Of a stretch of DNA of 64,000 bases, positions 57,279-64,000 are shown piece after piece (position 1 is the first letter of the stretch; each line of letters starts with the position of its first letter). The notes below the pieces were generated by a model. It was given only the letters and a program-made list of their open reading frames with translations, was not told the DNA's origin and did not search any database. A program made the position numbers and the translations under genes. This DNA is from Acinetobacter venetianus RAG-1 = CIP 110063 (GTDB lineage Bacteria; Pseudomonadota; Gammaproteobacteria; Pseudomonadales; Moraxellaceae). The stretch spans positions 82,881 to 146,880 of the forward strand of contig NZ_KB849559.1 of the NCBI RefSeq assembly GCF_000368585.1. Reading direction: 5' to 3'.

Positions 57279-57713
57279 TTAAGCTGTTGTCACAATATTA
57301 AAATTCACATCAATATTATTGCGTGTTGCATTTGAATATGGGCAAACAATATGAGCAGCTGCGACAAGTTGTTCCGCTTCGGCCTGTTCCATACCAATCA
57401 AATAGACATTTAAAGTCACTTCGATGCCGAAACCATTTGGAATAGGGCCAATGCCAACTTCGCCTTCAACGTATGCATCTTTACTAATTTTAAATTTATC
57501 GCGGTTCGCAACAAACTTCATAGCACCTAAGAAACATGCTGAATAGCCCGCAGCAAACAGTTGTTCTGGATTGGTGACTTCACCACCAGCACCACCCATT
57601 TCTTTAGGTACACCTAATTTAACATCTAGTACACCATCTGATGATGTTGCACGGCCATCACGACCACCAGTTGCTTTAGCTTTCGCACGATAAACGACTT
57701 GTTCTAGAGACAT
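57279..57713 (-). CDS. ohr: organic hydroperoxide resistance protein
   Basis: 144-residue thiol peroxidase of the Ohr/OsmC family, reducing organic and lipid hydroperoxides with dihydrolipoyl cofactors. The catalytic Cys60 (GYSACFLGA) and resolving Cys124 ([16 protein letters not shown]) are in place, and Glu50 (NPEQLFAA) and an N-terminal Arg complete the site. The Ohr subgroup is supported by the N-terminal A.ATGGRDG. The regulator gene ohrR lies directly upstream on the same strand. Confidence 0.95.
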   Translation of the reverse strand: MSLEQVVYRAKAKATGGRDGRATSSDGVLDVKLGVPKEMGGAGGEVTNPEQLFAAGYSACFLGAMKFVANRDKFKISKDAYVEGEVGIGPIPNGFGIEVTLNVYLIGMEQAEAEQLVAAAHIVCPYSNATRNNIDVNFNIVTTA

Positions 57714-57746
57714 TTGTTCTTACCTTTAAATAAATATTGTTTGCAA

Positions 57747-57766
57747 TTAAATCGTACACGATATAA
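57747..57766. promoter_or_regulatory. candidate OhrR operator
   Basis: TTAAATCGTACACGATATAA is a 20-bp imperfect palindrome with a perfect core ATCGT-AC-ACGAT, in the short gap between ohrR and ohr, 34 nt before the ohr start. Position and symmetry suit a MarR-family repressor. The sequence differs from the published Xanthomonas-type site, so this is a prediction. Confidence 0.5.
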
Positions 57767-57802
57767 ATTAAAAAACAAGTTATTGGTTTGTAAATTTGTA
57801 TA

Positions 57803-58246
57803 TTATTTTGTCAGATTAAGACGCAGTTCTGAGAGCTGCTGTTTTAGTTCAGATAGCGTTGCAGGGGTGCATGAGGCTGCTTGAGCAATTTGATTCGGTA
57901 TATCAATTGCTTGTTCTTGTAGTTTTTCACCCTGACCAGTTAGGGTAATAATCACTTGTCTTTCATCTTTTGTAGAACGTTGGCGAGTAATTAATTTTAA
58001 TGTTTCTAGTTTTTTCAGTAGAGGTGTTAGGGTAGAGGATTCAAGAAATAATCTTTCACCGATTTCGGACACAGTAAGCTGATCTTTTTCCCAAAGCACG
58101 AGCATGACAAGATATTGAGGATAAGTTAGACCAAGTGGTGCGAGCAATTGACGATATACATGATGCAGGGCAAGATTGGTCGAATAAATTAGAAAACATA
58201 ACTGATTATCGAGTAACAGTTGATTATGTTCTTCGCCCATGTACAT
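57803..58246 (-). CDS. ohrR: organic hydroperoxide-sensing MarR regulator OhrR
   Basis: 147-residue winged-helix repressor. The sensing cysteine is Cys17 in LDNQLCFLIYS, and a second cysteine is Cys126 near the C-terminus (AASCTPATL), which matches the two-Cys OhrR mechanism (Cys22/Cys127 in Xanthomonas) rather than the one-Cys Bacillus type. The recognition region LTVSEIGERLFLESSTLTPLLKKLE and wing STKDERQVIITLT are typical. A second ATG at 58240 is possible. It should repress ohr until oxidised. Confidence 0.92.
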   Translation of the reverse strand: MYMGEEHNQLLLDNQLCFLIYSTNLALHHVYRQLLAPLGLTYPQYLVMLVLWEKDQLTVSEIGERLFLESSTLTPLLKKLETLKLITRQRSTKDERQVIITLTGQGEKLQEQAIDIPNQIAQAASCTPATLSELKQQLSELRLNLTK

Positions 58247-58370
58247 CTCTAAATGATTTCAATTCAATTAAGTATATCTTGATCTGCGAATAGCTAAAGT
58301 GTTTGCAGGTGATTAAAATAAAAAATAACGAAGCGTTTGAATGCTGATCGTACTTATAAAGATATTTAAA

Positions 58371-58724
58371 CTACCAAAATTCAGCGATTCTTTTCATCAA
58401 ACGTGCTCGATAACGTGCGGTGGGATTATCCAAACTATTCTGTGCTTCTTGTTCATAATACTCTTGCCATGCTTTGATCATTTCTAAAGTTGTACCTTTT
58501 TGCTTAATGATCTCAACATCTTCACGTTGAATGCTACTCAAACGTTGTCTTGCACCCTCAGCACCTGTTCCCCATCCAATAATCCATTGACCAAAAAAGT
58601 TCAGTGATAAATTTTGTGGAGTAGGTAAAGAAGAACTAACCACATCAACCTCTGTATTTGCTGATGCAGAATGGATTTGTGCGGCTGCCCCTATAAAAAA
58701 TAAAATAGGAATAAATTTAAACAT
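58371..58724 (-). CDS. small secreted protein of unknown function
   Basis: 117 residues with a signal peptide (MFKFIPILFFIGAAAQIHSASA, cleavage near residue 22) and a mature 95-residue domain: NFFGQWIIGWGTGAEGARQRL, then LEMIKAWQEYYEQEAQNSLDNPTARYRARLMKRIAEFW. The GWGTG..GA..R pattern with a TLEMIKAWQEYY helix reminds me of the uncharacterised DUF4951 family, unverified. Periplasmic location predicted. Monocistronic; the 178 nt upstream contain the terminator of the next gene. Confidence 0.75.
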   Translation of the reverse strand: MFKFIPILFFIGAAAQIHSASANTEVDVVSSSLPTPQNLSLNFFGQWIIGWGTGAEGARQRLSSIQREDVEIIKQKGTTLEMIKAWQEYYEQEAQNSLDNPTARYRARLMKRIAEFW

Positions 58725-58847
58725 GAATACAACTTAATTGCTGTGAGTGGCGAAGGGTACATCAACTTACAAGCAGAACGTATTTATTTTGTTCTACGAT
58801 GATGAATAATGCCTATTAAATCATGATCATAGTTTTTATAGCTAGAT

Positions 58848-58869
58848 AAAAATTGACTGCTAGAGTCAA
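58848..58869 (-). terminator. terminator of the amidase gene
   Basis: TTGACT (58853-58858), GCTAG, AGTCAA (58864-58869). On the minus strand it is followed by TTTTTATC. It ends the gigA-gigB-amidase group. Confidence 0.72.
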
Positions 58870-58902
58870 AAAGTGAAAGTTTTATAAATGATTTAGAAGA
58901 AT

Positions 58903-59727
58903 TTAGTAGTTGATGATTCGACGATGTTGCATTAGAGGCATTGATGAACGCACACTTTCTTGTTCTTCAAGTTCAAAAGTGCTGGTAATTAACTCAGTAC
59001 CTTCATGATTGACCATTTGCAATAACTGACCACGACTATCAGTAATTCCTGAATGACCCCATGTTTGACGCTTTTCGCCGTGCCAACCTTGCTGCGCTGC
59101 GCCTAAAACATAACATTGGCTATCCATCGCACGCGCTTGTAGCAACAATTGCCAATGTAACTGTCCTGTTGTATAGGTAAAGGCTGCTGGTGCGGTTAAT
59201 ATGTTGGCACCGTGTTGGCGTAGTGTTAAGGCAAGTTCTGGAAAACGTAAGTCATAGCAAACCATTAAACCAATATGACCAAAAGGTGTTTTTGCAACAA
59301 TAACGTCTTCGCCAGGTTCAAAGAATTTAGACTCTTGATATCCTCCGACAGCATCACTGACTTGCACATCAAATAAGTGAATTTTGTCGTAACGAGCCTC
59401 TGTTCTTTCTGGGCTAATACATAGACTAACTGTGCGTACTCGACCATCGGTAATTACTGAACCATTTGGGCGAAAAGGACAGGGCAGAGTACCTGCAACG
59501 ATCCAAATTTCATAACGATGTGCAAGTTGCTCTAAACGAGCTTGGATGCTTTCAAATTGTTCGGCTGTATCGCGTTGTTTGCCTGCTGCAAAGCAGACGA
59601 AATTTTCAGGAAATACGATGAGTTCTGCACCTTGAACCTTACTTTGCTGGATCAATGATTCAATGACAACGAAGTTCGCTTCAATGTCATTTTGAGAGTT
59701 CATTTGGGAAACAGCAAGTAAGGTCAT
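58903..59727 (-). CDS. carbon-nitrogen hydrolase (Nit1-like)
   Basis: A 274-residue nitrilase-superfamily amidase with the full Glu41 (IVFPENF), Lys115 (RYDKIHLFDV) and Cys157 (LMVCYDLRFPEL) triad. DVQVSDAVGGYQESKFFEPGED and the overall length match the Nit1 group, which repairs deaminated glutathione; substrate assignment is by similarity only. It starts 28 nt after the anti-anti-sigma gene ends, so it is likely in the same operon. Confidence 0.9.
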   Translation of the reverse strand: MTLLAVSQMNSQNDIEANFVVIESLIQQSKVQGAELIVFPENFVCFAAGKQRDTAEQFESIQARLEQLAHRYEIWIVAGTLPCPFRPNGSVITDGRVRTVSLCISPERTEARYDKIHLFDVQVSDAVGGYQESKFFEPGEDVIVAKTPFGHIGLMVCYDLRFPELALTLRQHGANILTAPAAFTYTTGQLHWQLLLQARAMDSQCYVLGAAQQGWHGEKRQTWGHSGITDSRGQLLQMVNHEGTELITSTFELEEQESVRSSMPLMQHRRIINY

Positions 59728-59755
59728 ATAGGTGCCTCGATTGTTATTTCAACGA

Positions 59756-60280
59756 TCAAGCATTTTGTTTTTGTACATCGTGATTTAAACAATCTTGTTC
59801 TTTTTGCAACTGTTTAACTAAAGGTTCAAACATATTTTGATTATTTTCGTTTAAGCGCATAAGCGTTTTATGTGCATCAAGAACCGTGTTCAACATTGCA
59901 CTGTGGGTGACATGTTGCTCTTCAGTCAACTCTAAAGTACAAACACTTGGGTCGCCACAGTAATTTAAAATCACAAAAACCTGCCCTAGCCCCATGCTGT
60001 TGGCCAAGGTTGTAATATCTGGATTCGTTGATAGCATAACTGCTTGGATATGATGAACTTGTTTAAGCTTTAAACCTAATTTTGCAAGTACACCTAAAAC
60101 AGTGCTGTCAATAAACGTCGTTTGGGTTAAATCAACGATTGCGCCAACAACATTTTGCTGTTGTTCAATCTTGTTGAGTAGTTTGTCTAAACTTATACAA
60201 GAATGAGCACGGACTTCGCCAATAAGCTTGAAAATATGCGTTCCGTTCAAACTTGCATATTCAACATGACCTGTTGACAT
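59756..60280 (-). CDS. gigB: STAS-domain anti-anti-sigma factor (GigB-like)
   Basis: 174 residues. A STAS domain occupies about 5-105 with the phosphorylatable serine in TTFIDSTVLGVLAKLG (Ser59), then a helical C-terminal extension of about 65 residues rich in Gln/Asn/Asp. The start at 60280 (MSTGHVEYAS) fits the domain; the frame is open to 60340. Next to a PP2C/SpoIIE phosphatase, it matches the GigA/GigB stress pathway described in A. baumannii, where GigA dephosphorylates GigB and NPr of the nitrogen PTS interacts with GigB. Identification is by architecture and context. Confidence 0.83.
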   Translation of the reverse strand: MSTGHVEYASLNGTHIFKLIGEVRAHSCISLDKLLNKIEQQQNVVGAIVDLTQTTFIDSTVLGVLAKLGLKLKQVHHIQAVMLSTNPDITTLANSMGLGQVFVILNYCGDPSVCTLELTEEQHVTHSAMLNTVLDAHKTLMRLNENNQNMFEPLVKQLQKEQDCLNHDVQKQNA

Positions 60281-60382
60281 ATAAATGCCATTTTCAGAGA
60301 AAGGATATAAAATTATCCCATAGTGATATTCTAGACACAAGTGGTTAGATGCTTTTAAAAAAATAACTTTTTGATTTTTATA

Positions 60383-61351
60383 TTAATTCATTCGGCATAT
60401 GCTGAGAATTGCAATGTCATCTGCTACATGATCAGGTGCTTGAAATGAGTCATTTTGTAGATGTTCGACCAATTGGTTGAACTGATCATTGAGTCCACCA
60501 TCAAAAGGTTCTAGAGCACCATCTGAACACAAAATAAACCGAGAGTGATGGCTTAATACACAATGATGTTCTTCAACCTCTAAGTCTTCAGTTAAACCTA
60601 GAGGAAAGCTACTTGTTGTTAAAATTTTTGGTGGTTGGTTCTGTTCTAAAATAATTGGAGGAGGGTAGTGACCTGCACTAGACCAACAAACGGTATTGGT
60701 TTTAAGGTTTAATGTACCTGCAACCATGGTGATATGTTTTTCAATATTTTCTTGAACTAACATTGCATTCAGTTTTTGAATGAGTTGACGAGGTGTTTTT
60801 GAACGGCCATGAAAAGCAGCCATCCATGAGGTCAGTAAACTACTTGTGACGCCATGACCAGATACATCCGCTAAATAAAAAAGCACTTCATGATCATTTA
60901 ACTTCCAATAGTCATACCAATCACCAGATAAATAGGCTGATGGTTGGAAAAAAGATTCAAATTGATAATTTGGTAGCTCAATTGGATTTGGCAAAAGACG
61001 TTTTTGTAATTCTGCAGCAGAGGGTAAATCCCTACTATCCTGATTACGCTTATATTGTGCATCTATCTTAAATAAAGAGTGAACAGGATTTTTAGGCAAA
61101 TTATCCCAAACCCAACCCGCTAAAGCACCTTGCTCCCAAGCCTGTGCCAATGCTGCACCTTCATGTTCAAATGCAAGAACAATTGTTGGTAATTTCCATT
61201 GATATTTTAAAAAATCTTGTACATCAGCAATAGCAATAATTGTTTGATCATATAAATCCAAGTCATCAATTTGAATGATTTGCAAACTTGGTAACTCTGT
61301 TAAAGCTTGATCTAAACAAGGTATGGAACGCGTGGGTTGAATGAAATACAT
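60383..61351 (-). CDS. gigA: SpoIIE/PP2C-type serine phosphatase (GigA-like)
   Basis: 322 residues. The first 100 or so form a receiver-like domain (IIQIDDLDLYDQTIIAIAD) that lacks a clear phosphoacceptor site. The PP2C domain begins near AAELQKRLLPNP and has all metal ligands: SGDWYDYW, LADVSGHGVTSSLL, CSDGALEPF and ADDIAILSI. Such RsbU-like proteins dephosphorylate a STAS protein, here the gene 102 nt downstream. An ATG at 61381 would add ten residues. In A. baumannii GigA is needed for stress, antibiotic tolerance and virulence. Confidence 0.83.
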   Translation of the reverse strand: MYFIQPTRSIPCLDQALTELPSLQIIQIDDLDLYDQTIIAIADVQDFLKYQWKLPTIVLAFEHEGAALAQAWEQGALAGWVWDNLPKNPVHSLFKIDAQYKRNQDSRDLPSAAELQKRLLPNPIELPNYQFESFFQPSAYLSGDWYDYWKLNDHEVLFYLADVSGHGVTSSLLTSWMAAFHGRSKTPRQLIQKLNAMLVQENIEKHITMVAGTLNLKTNTVCWSSAGHYPPPIILEQNQPPKILTTSSFPLGLTEDLEVEEHHCVLSHHSRFILCSDGALEPFDGGLNDQFNQLVEHLQNDSFQAPDHVADDIAILSICRMN

Positions 61352-61480
61352 AGATGAATAGCCAATCCTTTGTATGATCATTATAAATTCATCATAGATG
61401 AAAGATGACTTAAATCAAAGCATTGCCAGCAGTTAAACGTGCTGACAATACAGAAGTTTGTAAATATTGATTGCGATACA

Positions 61481-62368
61481 TTATTGTTCTTCAGATGAAC
61501 CATCATCTAAATCATCGCTATCCCCAACGAAAGAGATATCATTCGAATCACCACGTTTCTCTGCGATTTGGAATGCTTTGCGTTGTAAATAAAAATCACG
61601 AATCATTGAATATTTATCACCTTGCAGACTTTCTTCAATATCCAAGATTTGAGAGCGTGCATCGATAGCTTGTAATACATTGGTTGACCAGTAAATTCCT
61701 TCTTGATCATCCAGTAAATATTTTTGCGGGCGGCCATAGCTATCAGCTGCTAAACCAAATCCATCACGGAAAGTACTTGGACCAAAGAACGGCAACATCA
61801 CATATGGGCCAGATGGAACACCATAATAACCTAAAGTCACACCAAAGCTTTCTTCTTCGGTTGGTAAGCCTAATCGACGAGCAGGATCTGCGAAACCTAA
61901 AGTCGTTAATGTATTTACGGTAAAACGACCTAAAGTTTTAGCCGCACGAGCTGGGCGGCCTTGAATTAATTGGTTTACTGCATTCCAAGGCTCACCTAGG
62001 TTTTTCCGGAACTGGCGATAAGGACTACGAACTTGTTCAGGAACTTTTGCGACATATTGAATTGCAATAGGCTTTAATACATTACGGTCTAACATGTCAT
62101 TGAAAGCATAAAACTGACGGTTCAACGGTTGTAATGGGTCTTTAACTGAATCTGGTTGAGCGGCATTTGCATTCACTTTTAAATCATTTCTAGTGAGATG
62201 CTTTAAATCTTTGATAGCCTGAATAGTAGAAGGCTTCTGCTCTGTAACAACTTGAGTGCTTACAGCATTAGTTTGATCTGCTGTTTCATTGGATGTCTCT
62301 TGTGCGAATGCGGATGAACATGCTCCAGCAGTTAGCAATCCAAGCAAGATAAAATTCGAGTAATGCAT
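61481..62368 (-). CDS. mlaA: MlaA-family outer-membrane phospholipid protein
   Basis: 295 residues. The core from about 75 to 240 is MlaA/VacJ: DPLQPLNRQFYAFNDMLDRNVLKPIAIQYV, LGEPWNAVNQLIQGRP, FTVNTLTTLGFADPA, ESFGVTLGYYGVPSGPYVMLPFFGPSTFRDG. MlaA removes misplaced phospholipids from the outer leaflet. The leader MHYSNFILLGLLTAGACSSAFA has a Cys17 but a poor lipobox (Ala at -3) and a good signal peptidase I site after SAFA, so lipidation is uncertain. The C-terminus is an acidic tail (DSDDLDDGSSEEQ). Other mla genes are not in the window. Confidence 0.9.
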   Translation of the reverse strand: MHYSNFILLGLLTAGACSSAFAQETSNETADQTNAVSTQVVTEQKPSTIQAIKDLKHLTRNDLKVNANAAQPDSVKDPLQPLNRQFYAFNDMLDRNVLKPIAIQYVAKVPEQVRSPYRQFRKNLGEPWNAVNQLIQGRPARAAKTLGRFTVNTLTTLGFADPARRLGLPTEEESFGVTLGYYGVPSGPYVMLPFFGPSTFRDGFGLAADSYGRPQKYLLDDQEGIYWSTNVLQAIDARSQILDIEESLQGDKYSMIRDFYLQRKAFQIAEKRGDSNDISFVGDSDDLDDGSSEEQ

Positions 62369-62560
62369 ATAAGTCCTTAATCGCTGTTAGAGCGAAATAC
62401 AGTCATTAAAATGATTGCGTCACTTAACGCAAAACATATATATGAGGAATACAATTTAGTTGTTCTCATAGTATTAAAACAAATTCGCTCGAAAAATATA
62501 AGAAGAAATGTAAATTTGGCTTAAAAATGTTCACTCGGTAATAAAAAATAAAAAAGGGGG
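62369..62560. other. intergenic region between mlaA and rrn promoters
   Basis: Contains the minus-strand mlaA upstream region and, at 62541-62556, an A-rich tract suited to an UP element for the rrn promoter. No gene seen. Confidence 0.45.
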
Positions 62561-62588
62561 TTGCGTCTGATCTGAAATGCTGTAGAAT
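62561..62588 (+). promoter_or_regulatory. rrn promoter P1
   Basis: TTGCGT (62561-62566) and TAGAAT (62583-62588) with a 16-bp spacer, preceded by an A-rich tract. Expected start near 62595. Confidence 0.75.
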
Positions 62589-62700
62589 GCACATCCATCG
62601 GCGGTGATGCAGATAAAAACTTGTTGGGAAACAAGGATTTGGCTAGATTGGTTGGGTTCTTGGGTTGTTTGATAAGTTTATAAAATATCGAAATTACCTG

Positions 62701-62728
62701 TTGACTTTAAAGAAATTTAGAGTAATAT
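62701..62728 (+). promoter_or_regulatory. rrn promoter P2
   Basis: TTGACT (62701-62706) and TAATAT (62723-62728) with a 16-bp spacer and a GC-rich discriminator (AGCCGACC). Close to consensus, about 200 nt upstream of mature 16S rRNA. Confidence 0.78.
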
Positions 62729-62904
62729 AGCCGACCTAGCTTGATGGTGACGAACCATTAAGAAGATCATTAAGAGAATAGAAGAACAACTTGTGTGGAT
62801 TTTTACTGGTTGATCAATCGAATATATTTTCATTGATAATTGGTAGAAATTTCTCGAAGTTTATTTGAGCAAATTTTTTGTCAGTAATTGATGAGCCAGA
62901 ATTA

Positions 62905-62927
62905 GCACCTTGTCTTAACTAAGGTGC
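62905..62927 (+). other. pre-16S leader hairpin
   Basis: GCACCTT (62905-62911) and AAGGTGC (62921-62927) form a stem just before the mature 16S 5' end. It probably belongs to the processed leader. Confidence 0.5.
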
Positions 62928-62937
62928 AAAATGATTT

Positions 62938-64000
<1,063 letters not shown>

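Overview
The window is chromosomal DNA of an Acinetobacter species. The basis is the partial 16S rRNA gene at the right edge, the low-GC gammaproteobacterial coding style, the three-gene pntA1-pntA2-pntB transhydrogenase, ComEA, a lone gspE, and a GigA/GigB-type phosphatase and anti-anti-sigma pair. I see no insertion sequence, prophage, CRISPR array, integron or tRNA gene. This is mostly core genome, and I found no convincing new multi-gene system. The interesting signals are regulatory and structural.

Layout. 1-3.2 kb: pntA1-pntA2-pntB. 3.2-4.0 kb: a short-chain dehydrogenase (minus). 4.2-6.3 kb: an ammonium transporter behind a sigma-54 promoter, with an unknown downstream partner. 6.3-9.4 kb (minus): rsfS, hydroxypyruvate isomerase, tartronate-semialdehyde reductase and a crotonase. 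9.5-20.2 kb: gacS (minus), then cysM, a 3'-5' exonuclease, rlmD, relA, mazG and comEA, with one minus-strand dehydrogenase. 20.2-25.7 kb: pcnB-folK-panB-panC, then rapZ, an NPr-type phosphocarrier and yjgA/darP. 25.7-27.3 kb: an acyl-CoA ligase (minus).

27.3-40 kb holds the translation cluster thrS-infC ... rpmI-rplT ... pheS-pheT-ihfA. It is a compact operon in enterobacteria but here is broken by two blocks of unrelated genes (a 106-residue unknown, GST, YqaA and an MFS exporter; then NADAR, GNAT and a tail-anchored unknown). Upstream of thrS is a leader whose hairpin copies a tRNA-Thr anticodon arm: 5-bp stem, 7-nt loop, UGU at the anticodon positions. infC starts with a rare ATT codon. 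Both fit translational feedback control.

40-48 kb: an alanine-rich repeat lipoprotein, rho, trxA (all minus), then ppx, accA-tilS (64-nt overlap), proC and yggT. 48-54 kb: polA (minus), a DUF2339 membrane protein, an MscS channel and its partner (minus). 55.7-58.7 kb: orphan gspE, apparently leaderless, then ohr/ohrR with a candidate operator and a small secreted protein. 58.9-62.4 kb (minus): a nitrilase-family amidase, gigB-like and gigA-like regulators, and mlaA. From about 62.56 kb: tandem rrn promoters, a leader, and 16S rRNA cut by the window edge.

Many convergent gene pairs are separated by compact bidirectional hairpin terminators, which makes the transcription units unusually easy to read. 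Coordinates were counted by hand and alternative starts are stated where they matter.
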